IMG/VR virus record: IMGVR_UViG_3300030328_002122
Span: 62,366-126,365 of that record
Source: a virus
Reading direction: 5' to 3' (one strand)
DNA length: 64,000 nt
The notes beneath the pieces were generated by a model, which saw only the letters and a program-made list of their open reading frames with translations, did not search any database and was not told the origin of the DNA. This document shows, piece after piece, positions 38,030 through 46,215 of the stretch; position 1 is the stretch's first letter; each line of letters opens with the position of its first letter. The translations under genes and the position numbers were made by a program.

Positions 38030-38455
38030 ATGAAAAGATTTAATCAATACGTTTCTGAAGGAGCTAAGACTACTGAAGGTCAAGCAAGTGCAGATAGTGA
38101 TTTCTCTTATGGTATGAGTAACCTATCTAATCCAGAAGTCATTGAAAGAATCAATGCATTTCTAGGTGTGATGGGTAGTATGGAACATTTAGTTGCAGAA
38201 CACGCCATAAATAAGTTAAGAGAAAGACTTTCAAGATTAGGTATTAATTTTGGTGATGTTGACCTATCAGAAGGTGGTGGTAAAATATCTTTACCATTAT
38301 CACAGTATGCTAGATCTGGTAAAGAAGAAAATGGTGATGATATAAGTCCAGGCAGTGATAGTATTTCACATAATGTCGAAGGTGGATTATCATTACAGAT
38401 TGAACATGAAAAAACTAAAGCAGGGACTCATTTTATAAAGGCTAAAATAGTTTAA
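38030..38455 (+). CDS. Hypothetical late protein with capsid-targeting-like N-terminus
   Basis: 141 residues from ATG 38030, behind GAGGAAG and two bases after the preceding stop. Starts MKRFNQYVSE-G, similar in length and spacing to the T4 capsid-targeting peptide. The body has a helix (VIERINAFLGVMGSMEHLV) with NKLRERLSRLGINF, then a disordered Gly/Ser segment and a short beta end (GLSLQIEHEK). Unknown function; possible head-internal protein. Confidence 0.65.
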   Translation: MKRFNQYVSEGAKTTEGQASADSDFSYGMSNLSNPEVIERINAFLGVMGSMEHLVAEHAINKLRERLSRLGINFGDVDLSEGGGKISLPLSQYARSGKEENGDDISPGSDSISHNVEGGLSLQIEHEKTKAGTHFIKAKIV

Positions 38456-38467
38456 TATAATTATATT

Positions 38468-38830
38468 ATGTATGAAAAATTAACGAATGAAAACATCATA
38501 ATGTTTGCAATCAGACATTATGATAATCCACAATGTGAAGGTGAATATGAGTTTCATGATGACATGAAACGATTCAAGTACATTAAGCGATTATTGAGAA
38601 AGTATGATGAAACTGGTGATTTAAAAGAAAGACTTATATTAAACCACATAACTGTCATATATAATGTCTTTGGTGCAGACGCTGGGTCTACTTTATTATT
38701 ATTTAAGATTGAAAAAGAATTTTGGAGTGTTCTTAAAGCATTTATGAGATTTTTAAATATGATTTCTGATGATGAACTTAAAGAAATAGAAGAAGATCTA
38801 AAGGTAAAGAAAGTGTTAGAGAAACTATAA
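38468..38830 (+). CDS. Conserved T4-like phage protein (DUF7207-like)
   Basis: 120 residues. The sequence YEKLTNENIIMFAIRHYDNP, with KRFKYIKRLLRKYDETGDLK and ERLILNHITVIYNVFG, is strongly conserved in T4-like and other myoviruses. It is helical, soluble and of unknown function. It is coupled to the next gene by a 1-bp overlap (TAATG). Confidence 0.72.
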   Translation: MYEKLTNENIIMFAIRHYDNPQCEGEYEFHDDMKRFKYIKRLLRKYDETGDLKERLILNHITVIYNVFGADAGSTLLLFKIEKEFWSVLKAFMRFLNMISDDELKEIEEDLKVKKVLEKL

Positions 38831-39447
38831 TGGGAAGAGCGATTGATTTATTTGTAACTTATAGATTTATTAAACTATTGGTTACACCTTTTGAAAAAAC
38901 AGATGCTTTTAAGTTGGGTATCATTGATGAAAAAGGAGTTAGAACAAAGAAAAGATTGTATAAAGCTGTAGAACAAAATGCATATACAGTTTTACACAAA
39001 CTTGTTTTTAACATCAAGAAAATATTTCAAAAGGTGCCAGGTTTAAGAACAAAGTTAGGTACATATGCAGCTGCTTTATTCTTGTTGAAAGATACTTTTA
39101 AAGAACACATAGAAGATCCAGAGATGTTTGAAAAAGAGTTTATGAAGTATCTTAAAGAAAACAATATTGATTTAGATGATGATATTTCAGAAGAAGTAAC
39201 ATTAGATAATGGTAAACTATCAAAAGGAATTTATTTACTTACACAAGATGTTATCGTAACAGGAGATGATGAGGAAGATGAAATAGATGCATTAGAAGGT
39301 GATGAAGTTGAAGCCTTTGAAGATCTTTCACCCTCTGATACAATACTAGGTGTTGATGTTTTTCCTGTCATACATAAAAAGACGAAACAAAAAATATTTG
39401 TAAGTGCAGAAGATATAAAAGAATTACAATTAGGGGATCTATTATGA
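38830..39447 (+). CDS. Conserved T4-like phage protein, virion-module neighbour
   Basis: 205 residues. The first 110 residues (AIDLFVTYRFIKLLVTPFEK and DAFKLGIIDEKG, then KVPGLRTKLGTYAAALFLLK) are a conserved myovirus family. The C-terminal part is acidic and variable. There is one moderately hydrophobic segment (TYAAALFLL). No enzymatic motif. It lies in a chain of overlapping genes (38468-40405) that is likely one operon. Confidence 0.72.
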   Translation: MGRAIDLFVTYRFIKLLVTPFEKTDAFKLGIIDEKGVRTKKRLYKAVEQNAYTVLHKLVFNIKKIFQKVPGLRTKLGTYAAALFLLKDTFKEHIEDPEMFEKEFMKYLKENNIDLDDDISEEVTLDNGKLSKGIYLLTQDVIVTGDDEEDEIDALEGDEVEAFEDLSPSDTILGVDVFPVIHKKTKQKIFVSAEDIKELQLGDLL

Positions 39448-39953
39448 GTATAAGTTTTGACGATTTAATGAAAAAGTTCTATGATGATCCAAAACTAGGA
39501 TTACAATCAGAAGATGTGCCAACAACATCAACTGCTAATGTGCCTGGAGCTGGAGATGATTCTTCTACAGTAGTGGTTAAAAGAAAAAAGAAACCATATG
39601 ATGGTAGAACTAAAGAAGCAAGAAACTTTTTAAAAAGAATAGAAAATTTAAGATCTAAAAGAGAATCAAAACTTGCAAAGAAAGTGCAAGAAAATACTGT
39701 AAATTTTGAGAATGAATATTTACTTGTAGAAGATAATATAGATGTTCTTAAAAATATTGTAAAGAATAAACAACACAAAACAATAAAGTTTAAAGATGGT
39801 TCTTTGAAAGTTGATATGTTTACTGCATCTGCAATTACAAAAGTTTTTGACTTGATTAATAAATCTAATCAAGAAAAAATGAAACGGATGGTAAATGGAA
39901 GTAAGGGTCAGTTTATGAAAATAGCTGATTTTGCACTCTCTAAAGTAAAGTAA
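39444..39953 (+). CDS. Hypothetical phage protein
   Basis: 169 residues. N-terminal helix MSISFDDLMKKFYDDPKLGL, a disordered Thr/Ala linker, a basic helix (RTKEARNFLKRIENLRSKR) and a C-terminal domain (LKNIVKNKQHKTIKFKDGSL, MFTASAITKVFDLINKSN). Overlaps both neighbours. Probably a late structural or assembly protein, judged only by context. Confidence 0.65.
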   Translation: MSISFDDLMKKFYDDPKLGLQSEDVPTTSTANVPGAGDDSSTVVVKRKKKPYDGRTKEARNFLKRIENLRSKRESKLAKKVQENTVNFENEYLLVEDNIDVLKNIVKNKQHKTIKFKDGSLKVDMFTASAITKVFDLINKSNQEKMKRMVNGSKGQFMKIADFALSKVK

Positions 39954-40405
39954 TGAAAACATTCAAAGATTTTCTTAAAGAGGTATCTTACTCCTATGCG
40001 CTTGGTAACTATAAACCTATCGCAGATTTAAATGCGTCTACATCTGACGCAAAATTATCCAAAAAAGATTTAGACTCAGTAGAGAAATATGCAGATAGAT
40101 TGTATAAATCTGTCGGTATTGATGTTGAGTTTACACGACATTTTCTGGATCGTGTTAATGATGTTCGCAACAAAACACAAATTACAGTTGCAGAGTTGAT
40201 ACGTATGTTTAAACAATCATACAAAAAACACGGCAAGAAAATAGCACAACTTGGGCCTGATGCCGAAGCTGTGCTCAACGATATGCAAACAGATATAAAT
40301 GTTCCGTTTGTATTAAAGTGGGATGGAAAAGAACTGGATTTGGTAGCAAAAACTGTTATGAGAAAAAAGAACTTTGGTACTCCAAATCCTAAACTATCAT
40401 TCTAA
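39953..40405 (+). CDS. Conserved phage protein with capsid-targeting-like N-terminus
   Basis: 150 residues. Starts MKTFKDFLKE, close to the T4 capsid-targeting decapeptide. The central segment VEFTRHFLDRVNDVRNKTQI and the C-terminal NVPFVLKWDGKELDLVAKTV form a compact conserved domain seen in T4-like phages and reminiscent of RelE/DUF4258-type folds. No catalytic residue can be assigned. Overlaps the previous gene by 1 bp. Confidence 0.68.
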   Translation: MKTFKDFLKEVSYSYALGNYKPIADLNASTSDAKLSKKDLDSVEKYADRLYKSVGIDVEFTRHFLDRVNDVRNKTQITVAELIRMFKQSYKKHGKKIAQLGPDAEAVLNDMQTDINVPFVLKWDGKELDLVAKTVMRKKNFGTPNPKLSF

Positions 40406-40418
40406 AGGAGAAAGTAAT

Positions 40419-40652
40419 ATGGAAATATTAAATAAAATAAAAGAGTGGGCTGGTGGATTAGCTAATGTAGGTGTTTCACTTGCTGCTCTTGCGATTATTT
40501 TAGAAGTGTTGGGTTTGGGTGCTATGCCATTCATGCCTTCCGAAATGTCTGTGATTACCAATATAAGTAATATTATGTCTGGACTAGGTTCACAAGGTAT
40601 TATTGGTTTAATCGCTGTGTGGATTCTATATGAAATTTGGCAAAAGCGATAA
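40419..40652 (+). CDS. Small membrane protein, holin candidate
   Basis: 77 residues from ATG 40419 behind AAAGGAG. Two hydrophobic segments, GVSLAALAIILEVLGLGAM (about 17-36) and GIIGLIAVWILYEIW (about 60-74), with a basic C-terminus (QKR). Size, topology and place upstream of spanin-like genes fit a holin. Similar small membrane proteins in marine T4-like phages have no proven function. Confidence 0.55.
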   Translation: MEILNKIKEWAGGLANVGVSLAALAIILEVLGLGAMPFMPSEMSVITNISNIMSGLGSQGIIGLIAVWILYEIWQKR

Positions 40653-40667
40653 TATAAGGAGAACATT

Positions 40668-40829
40668 ATGATTACTTGGATTAAGAATAGAATATCAGAA
40701 AGAACTACGTGGGATGGTGGAATTTGTATTGCAATGGGTCTACTAGTTCTATTCATGACACCACTCGCTAAGATTGCAGCTGGAGTTGCGATTGCGTGGG
40801 GTTTATGGACTATTTGGAAATCTGAATAA
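40668..40829 (+). CDS. 53-residue membrane protein
   Basis: Short ORF with an AAGGAG ribosome binding site. Starts MITWIKNRISERTTWDGG, then has two closely spaced hydrophobic stretches (ICIAMGLLVLFMTPL and IAAGVAIAWGLWTIW) and ends KSE. It could be an antiholin or second holin subunit, given its place between the holin candidate and the Rz-like gene (inference). Confidence 0.65.
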   Translation: MITWIKNRISERTTWDGGICIAMGLLVLFMTPLAKIAAGVAIAWGLWTIWKSE

Positions 40830-40838
40830 AGGTTAATT

Positions 40839-41261
40839 ATGGTGCGTGTATATATTACCATAATTATAATGTTGATACTTGGCTCTGTAGCATATGGGGC
40901 CAAGTATTATTATGATACAACCCAAGAAACTATTTCTGTTTTGAGAACAAATAATGCAACACTTAAAACAGTAAATAAACAAGTAACAACACAATTTGAA
41001 GAATATCGTAAAACTGTACAACAAGAGATAGAAGATTTCAAAGCAGAAGTAAAAAAACAACAAGAATTAAATACCGAATTAAATACAAATCTTAAAAAAG
41101 TACAGGACGCAAATAAAGAAATATCAAAACTACTTGCGAATACAGATATAATAAAGAATAGCCTTGCAAACCCAAAAGCAAGTGAGGAAAAAATAAATGA
41201 AGAAGTTGATGTATTTTTTAGTGACATTAGTTGTGTTACTGATGATAAGTGCTTGCAGTAG
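40839..41261 (+). CDS. Rz-like inner-membrane spanin (i-spanin)
   Basis: 140 residues. One N-terminal transmembrane anchor (VYITIIIMLILGSVAYGAKY) is followed by a long periplasmic coiled coil (TTQFEEYRKTVQQEIEDFKA, then LNTELNTNLKKVQDANKEI). This is the i-spanin layout. A lipoprotein gene begins inside its 3' end in another frame, the classic Rz/Rz1 arrangement. With its partner it would fuse inner and outer membranes at lysis. Confidence 0.8.
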   Translation: MVRVYITIIIMLILGSVAYGAKYYYDTTQETISVLRTNNATLKTVNKQVTTQFEEYRKTVQQEIEDFKAEVKKQQELNTELNTNLKKVQDANKEISKLLANTDIIKNSLANPKASEEKINEEVDVFFSDISCVTDDKCLQ

Positions 41262-41610
41262 TTTTCGTGAGAAAGAAATTGTAACAGTACCGACAGTAGT
41301 TGAAAAAGTAGAAATTCCTGCTCCTACTATACAAATTGTCAATCGTCCAAATCCAGTTAAAATGAAAGACGCTGACATTGTTGTAGTCACAGAAAATAAC
41401 TTAGAAGATGTTATGAGTCGCATTAAAGATACACAAGGAGAGTTTGTGTTATATGCAATGACTGCTAGTAGTTTTGAGGCTCTTGCACTTAACTTTGAAG
41501 AGATAAAAAGATTTATAGAAGAACAAAATCAAATCATTTTGTATTATGAAAAGGCAGTTACACCAAGAGAGGATAATACAGAAGATGACATACAATCTGA
41601 AGAAAATTAA
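41197..41610 (+). CDS. Rz1-like outer-membrane lipoprotein spanin (o-spanin)
   Basis: 137 residues. A type II signal peptide, MKKLMYFLVTLVVLLMISAC, places the lipidated cysteine at residue 20. A Val/Pro-rich segment follows (VPTVVEKVEIPAPTIQIV). It overlaps the i-spanin gene by 65 bp in a different frame. It is longer than lambda Rz1, with an extra C-terminal helical region (FEALALNFEEIKRFIEEQ). Outer-membrane partner in the spanin complex. Confidence 0.8.
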   Translation: MKKLMYFLVTLVVLLMISACSSFREKEIVTVPTVVEKVEIPAPTIQIVNRPNPVKMKDADIVVVTENNLEDVMSRIKDTQGEFVLYAMTASSFEALALNFEEIKRFIEEQNQIILYYEKAVTPREDNTEDDIQSEEN

Positions 41611-42316
41611 CCTTATGGCTCAGTTGTCACAACTGGCGTATAATGGTAAAAATTCTAAATCATATTTTCAAAAACTAGGATATACTGGACACAAATATTT
41701 TGATGTTGATGGTGCTCAATGTCATGCAGTATGGAATAATAAAGAATATTGTTTGTGTTTTAGGGGTACAGAACCAAAAGAAATATCTGACATATTTGCA
41801 GATTTGAAAGCATGGCCTAGAGGTTCTATGACACATGGATTAGTACACGCTGGTTTCAAAGGTGAAATAGATAAGTTATGGGAAGAGATTAATAAACATC
41901 AACAAAAACATGAGAATAAAAAGTTTTACATAACTGGTCACTCTTTAGGTGCAGCTATGGCTACAATTGCAACATCTAGATTTGAAGAATATTGTGAAGT
42001 AGACCAACTAACAACATTTGGATCACCTAGAGTTGGAACAAGAAGATTTATAAAAAATATTAGAACTTTACATTATCGTGTCGTTAATAATAATGATATA
42101 GTTACAAGAGTACCATTATTTCTAATGGGATATAAACATCATGGAAATCTTATATACATTAATTATTATGGAAAGATAAGAAATATGACACTATGGCAAA
42201 GGTTCAAAGATAAAGTACGTGGTAGATGGGCTGCAATGAAGAAGTTACACCCATTTGATGGAACAATAGATCATGGTATGAATTTTTATATAGATTACAC
42301 TAAGGAAAATAAATAA
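41585..42316 (+). CDS. Class 3 (fungal-type) lipase
   Basis: 243 residues from ATG 41585, overlapping the o-spanin gene. An alpha/beta-hydrolase: YCLCFRGTEPKEISDIFADL gives the oxyanion strand, GHSLGAAMA (118-126) holds the nucleophile S120, D171 lies in NNNDIVTRVP, and H230 in TIDHGM. This triad layout is that of lipase_3 triacylglycerol lipases. No signal peptide is seen, so it would need the holin to reach membranes. It probably attacks host membrane lipids at lysis (inference). ATGA-type overlap with the next gene. Confidence 0.85.
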   Translation: MTYNLKKINLMAQLSQLAYNGKNSKSYFQKLGYTGHKYFDVDGAQCHAVWNNKEYCLCFRGTEPKEISDIFADLKAWPRGSMTHGLVHAGFKGEIDKLWEEINKHQQKHENKKFYITGHSLGAAMATIATSRFEEYCEVDQLTTFGSPRVGTRRFIKNIRTLHYRVVNNNDIVTRVPLFLMGYKHHGNLIYINYYGKIRNMTLWQRFKDKVRGRWAAMKKLHPFDGTIDHGMNFYIDYTKENK

Positions 42317-42645
42317 TGTGGGATATGATAGAGAGAATGGTGAACGACAGGTTGTGGATTTACACAGGTATTGGTGGTTCTATATTTGGTGCATTGTTTA
42401 TTGCATACATGAGAGATACAAGAATAGGTCTGTGGGTCTATTCACAATTCGATAAGATATTAGATTTTTTCAGAGATCGTTATGGTTGGACATGGTTTGA
42501 TCAACCAGATGATGCTTGGAAAAAAGTAAATCCAAAAATTGCGAGAAAAATTGAAGAACTGGAACGAAGATTGCATACATTAGAGATGTTAGGTGATGAA
42601 TATCATTACTTAATGCACAGAGGAAAAGATAAGAATGTCAAGTAG
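42316..42645 (+). CDS. Membrane-anchored hypothetical protein in lysis region
   Basis: 109 residues. A single N-terminal hydrophobic segment (WIYTGIGGSIFGALFIAYM, about 14-32), then a Trp-rich region (RYGWTWFDQPDDAW) and a C-terminal helix (RKIEELERRLHTLEMLGDEY). Starts 1 bp into the lipase stop. Function unknown; the position suggests a lysis accessory. Confidence 0.6.
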   Translation: MWDMIERMVNDRLWIYTGIGGSIFGALFIAYMRDTRIGLWVYSQFDKILDFFRDRYGWTWFDQPDDAWKKVNPKIARKIEELERRLHTLEMLGDEYHYLMHRGKDKNVK

Positions 42646-43057
42646 TAAAAGTGTGGAAACAGAGGTTGCACTTCTCAAAAGAGAAGTAAACGACATGAAA
42701 CAAATACACCACAGACTTGATTCTGCAATAGAAAAGATTGCAGATGTATCTTCTTCTTTACATACTATAATGGCTGTGCATGAAGAAAAACTTATACGCC
42801 AGGAAGAAAATTTGGAACAACAAGAAAAAGAATTTAGAGATAGTGTACAAGAATTGCACTCTCGCATTACCACTAATGCAAAGGAAACCCATCATGCAAT
42901 GGGTGAGATGGAACGTAGACTCGTGGAAGAATTTCAAAAGATGCGACAAGATATGTCTAATCGTGTCGGTGTCTTAGAAAAATGGAGATGGTTAATTATC
43001 GGTGGATCTATTGTTTTAGGATTTATTATACAGAAAGTAATTACGATAAATGTTTAA
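42635..43057 (+). CDS. Coiled-coil protein with C-terminal membrane anchor (DUF7201-like)
   Basis: 140 residues. Residues 1-110 form an almost continuous coiled coil (VETEVALLKREVNDMKQ through EMERRLVEEFQKMRQDM), followed by a tail anchor (WLIIGGSIVLGFIIQKVI). This layout is common in small marine phage proteins near lysis genes. It may be an alternative spanin or a holin-associated factor. Overlaps the preceding gene by 11 bp and ends the late operon. Confidence 0.65.
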   Translation: MSSSKSVETEVALLKREVNDMKQIHHRLDSAIEKIADVSSSLHTIMAVHEEKLIRQEENLEQQEKEFRDSVQELHSRITTNAKETHHAMGEMERRLVEEFQKMRQDMSNRVGVLEKWRWLIIGGSIVLGFIIQKVITINV

Positions 43058-43063
43058 TATCTA

Positions 43064-43092
43064 TTGACAAATTGGTTTGAATTATATATTAT
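43064..43092 (+). promoter_or_regulatory. sigma70-type promoter for primase
   Basis: TTGACA (43064-43069) with a 17-bp spacer to TATTAT (43087-43092); TATATT at 43085 is an alternative -10. The primase ATG at 43101 is only eight bases beyond, again giving a leaderless or nearly leaderless mRNA. Confidence 0.6.
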
Positions 43093-43100
43093 GAAAAATA

Positions 43101-44111
43101 ATGAATTACATTGACAGTAAATACATATCCTTAATATCACCAAGACTTAGAAACTTCACAAAAAAAAGTGATTATCTGTGGAATTTCTCTTGTCCTTATT
43201 GTGGTGATTCTCAAAAAAATACAAAAAAGGCCAGAGGGTTTGTTTATAGAACAAAAACTGAATTGTTCTATAAATGTCATAACTGCTCTATGGGAACAAC
43301 TTTACCTAAACTGATCGAGTTTATAGATGTAAATCTTTTCAATGAATATCGTCTGGAAAGGTATAAAGAAGGGTATGGTCAGAACTACACTGGTAAGTCA
43401 GTACCACAAGACCAATTTGAATTTAAACAACCAAAATTTAAAACAAAACTTGATTTAAAAAGTTTTGAGAATCTTGAAAAAAGTCACCCAGCTGTTGACT
43501 TTTTATCACAAAGATTGATACCTAGAGAATTTTGGAATGATATATATTACTGTCCAAACTTCTTTGGTTTTTCTAACAAACACATAGAAAATAAGTTTCC
43601 TTCTTTAGATGGTGACCACCCTAGAATAATAATTCCTTTTAGGAATAAAGATGGAGATATTATAGGGTATCAAGGAAGAGCATTTGGAAAAGAGATGCCT
43701 AAGTATCTAACAGTAATTTTAGATAAAAATAGTCCTAAAATTTATGGAATAGATAGAATAGATGATAAGAAAGATATATATGTTGTTGAAGGCCCATTTG
43801 ATAGTCTATTCGTTGAAAATTGTATTGCAGTTGCACAAAGTGATTTACGTGTTTCTCAATATAAAGAAAAATCTATTCTTATTCCAGATAACGAACCTAG
43901 AAATAAAGAACTGTGTAAACAAATTAAAAAGTTTATAGATAACAACTATCGTATTGTACTATGGCCTTCTGCAATTAAAGAAAAAGATATTAATGAAATG
44001 ATTTTATCTGGAAAAACAAAAAAAGAAATAAAAACAATAATTGATAATAATACTTATCAAGGTACTAAGGCCTTGATGCAGTTTTCAATGTGGAGAAAAG
44101 TAAATGTCTAA
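43101..44111 (+). CDS. gp61: DNA primase gp61
   Basis: 336 residues (T4: 342). The N-terminal zinc ribbon is CPYCGD at about residues 32-37 with CHNCSMG at about 58-64. The TOPRIM-type core includes IIGYQGRAFG and VVEGPFDSLF with SILIPDNEPRN. It makes RNA primers for lagging-strand synthesis with gp41. The conserved beginning MNYIDSKYISLISPRL fixes the start, although no Shine-Dalgarno sequence precedes it. Overlaps the RNR gene by 8 bp. Confidence 0.93.
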   Translation: MNYIDSKYISLISPRLRNFTKKSDYLWNFSCPYCGDSQKNTKKARGFVYRTKTELFYKCHNCSMGTTLPKLIEFIDVNLFNEYRLERYKEGYGQNYTGKSVPQDQFEFKQPKFKTKLDLKSFENLEKSHPAVDFLSQRLIPREFWNDIYYCPNFFGFSNKHIENKFPSLDGDHPRIIIPFRNKDGDIIGYQGRAFGKEMPKYLTVILDKNSPKIYGIDRIDDKKDIYVVEGPFDSLFVENCIAVAQSDLRVSQYKEKSILIPDNEPRNKELCKQIKKFIDNNYRIVLWPSAIKEKDINEMILSGKTKKEIKTIIDNNTYQGTKALMQFSMWRKVNV

Positions 44112-46038
44112 TCAACTACCAACGCAATATCAACAATTTATTCATCTATCTAGATACTCTAGATGGTTACCAGAAGAAGGACGCAGAGAAACATGGAATG
44201 AAACTATCGAAAGATATTTTGATTTTTTTACTGAACATTTGAAGGAAATGTGTGACTATGATTTAGATGATAAAACAAGAAAAGAGTTGGAAGAAGCAGT
44301 ATTAGATATTAAAGTGATGCCCTCTATGAGATGTTTAATGACCGCTGGTGAAGCATTGAAAAGAGAAAATATCGCTGGATATAATTGTTCTTATGTTGCA
44401 GTTGATAGAGTTGCAGCTTTTGATGAAATACTTTATGTGTTGATGAATGGTACTGGTGTTGGGTTTTCTGTGGAAAGACAATTTACTGCGAAACTTCCTA
44501 TTGTTGCAGAGGAGTTTTATCATTCTGATACAATGATACAAGTTGCAGATAGTAAACTAGGTTGGGCAAAAGCACTCAAAGAACTTATAGGTATGTTATA
44601 TATTGGTCAAATACCAAAATGGGATGTATCAAAGGTTAGACCAGCAGGATCACCACTTAAAACATTTGGTGGTCGTGCATCAGGCCCAGAACCACTAGAT
44701 AGTTTGTTTAGATTTGTTGAGAGTACATTTACAAATGCAAAAGGAAGAAAACTATCCTCTATAGAATGTCATGATATTGTATGTAAGATTGCAGAGATTG
44801 TGGTTGTGGGTGGAGTAAGAAGATCTGCTCTTATTTCATTATCTAATCTATCTGATGATCGTATGCGTCATGCAAAATCTGGTCAATGGTGGGAACATCA
44901 TAGTCAAAGAGCACTTGCAAATAACTCTGCGTGTTATACAGAGAAACCAGATATTGGTATCTTTATGGACGAATGGAAATCACTATATGATTCTAAGTCT
45001 GGTGAAAGAGGTATCTTTAATCGTGCATCTGCAAATAAAATGGCTGAGAAAAATGGTAGAAGAACTATTGATGGTCATGAGTTTGGTACAAACCCATGTT
45101 CTGAAATCATATTAAGAGATAGACAATTCTGCAACTTATCAGAAGCTGTTATCAGACCAACTGATACAAGTGAATGTTTGAAAGAGAAAGTAAGGATTGC
45201 AACCATACTTGGTACATTTCAATCTACACTTACTAACTTCAAGTATGTTTCTAATATGTGGAAAAAGAATTGTTCAGAAGAAAGATTGCTTGGTGTATCA
45301 CTTACAGGTATCATGGATAGTCCTTTAACAAATGGTAAAAGAAATCCAGTTTCAAATTCTTACAATAGTCTTGAAGGTTTATTAGATGAACTTAGAGAAG
45401 TTGCAATAGAAACAAATAAAATATGGTCTAAGAAGTTAGGTATTAATCAAGCAACTGCAATTACTTGTGTGAAACCATCTGGTACAGTTTCACAGTTGGT
45501 TGATGCAGCTTCTGGTATTCATGCAAGACATAATCCTTATTATATTAGAACAGTAAGAGGTGACAAGAAAGATCCACTTACACAAATGATGGTAGACTCT
45601 GGATTTCCTGTAGAAGATGATGTAATGAATCCAGGCCATACATCAGTATTTTCTTTTCCTATGAAGGTAAATAAAAATGCAGTATTCAGAACTGATATGT
45701 CTGCAATACAACAATTAGAATTATGGTTAACTTATCAGAAACATTGGTGTGAACATAAACCATCTGTAACTATATCTGTAAAAGAACACGAATGGTTAGA
45801 AGTTGGTGCATGGGTGTATGAACACTTTGATTATATGTCTGGTGTAAGTTTCCTACCATTTAGTGAACATACATATAAACAAGCACCATATCAAGATTGT
45901 GATGAAGATCAGTATAAAGATATACTAAACAGTATGCCTAAGAATGTTGATTGGGGTTTACTAGGAGAATATGAGAAACAAGATACGACAACAAGTTCTC
46001 AAGAATTAGCCTGCACAGCAGGAGGCTGTGAAATTTAA
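44104..46038 (+). CDS. Adenosylcobalamin-dependent (class II) ribonucleotide reductase
   Basis: 644 residues, shorter than the Lactobacillus enzyme (739). Cysteine spacing matches the monomeric RTPR type: C95 (GYNCSYV), C332 (NPCSEI, thiyl radical position), C343 (FCNLSE) and the C-terminal redox pair C637/C642 (ACTAGGC). AITCVKPSGTVSQL and ASGIHARHNPYYIRT are family motifs. It makes deoxynucleotides without iron or oxygen but needs host-derived B12. Common in marine T4-like phages in place of NrdAB. Confidence 0.93.
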   Translation: MSNQLPTQYQQFIHLSRYSRWLPEEGRRETWNETIERYFDFFTEHLKEMCDYDLDDKTRKELEEAVLDIKVMPSMRCLMTAGEALKRENIAGYNCSYVAVDRVAAFDEILYVLMNGTGVGFSVERQFTAKLPIVAEEFYHSDTMIQVADSKLGWAKALKELIGMLYIGQIPKWDVSKVRPAGSPLKTFGGRASGPEPLDSLFRFVESTFTNAKGRKLSSIECHDIVCKIAEIVVVGGVRRSALISLSNLSDDRMRHAKSGQWWEHHSQRALANNSACYTEKPDIGIFMDEWKSLYDSKSGERGIFNRASANKMAEKNGRRTIDGHEFGTNPCSEIILRDRQFCNLSEAVIRPTDTSECLKEKVRIATILGTFQSTLTNFKYVSNMWKKNCSEERLLGVSLTGIMDSPLTNGKRNPVSNSYNSLEGLLDELREVAIETNKIWSKKLGINQATAITCVKPSGTVSQLVDAASGIHARHNPYYIRTVRGDKKDPLTQMMVDSGFPVEDDVMNPGHTSVFSFPMKVNKNAVFRTDMSAIQQLELWLTYQKHWCEHKPSVTISVKEHEWLEVGAWVYEHFDYMSGVSFLPFSEHTYKQAPYQDCDEDQYKDILNSMPKNVDWGLLGEYEKQDTTTSSQELACTAGGCEI

Positions 46039-46051
46039 AGAGTATTATTAA

Positions 46052-46213
46052 ATGAAAAAGTTAATAGTTTGTGAATCATGTGATGTAGAGTATACGATTC
46101 AATATGACATGGAAGAAGAATATTACAAAATTACATATTGTCCTTTTTGTGGAGAACCAGTGAGTAACAACGAAGATTTCATGTATGATGAAGAATACTA
46201 TGATGGCGACTAG
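46052..46213 (+). CDS. 53-residue zinc-ribbon protein
   Basis: Short ORF from ATG 46052 to TAG 46213. Two CxxC pairs (CESCDVEY and CPFCGEPV) form a zinc ribbon; the tail is acidic (NNEDFMYDEEYYDGD). Similar tiny zinc proteins follow the RNR gene in marine T4-like phages. Function unknown. Confidence 0.78.
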   Translation: MKKLIVCESCDVEYTIQYDMEEEYYKITYCPFCGEPVSNNEDFMYDEEYYDGD

Positions 46214-46215
46214 GT

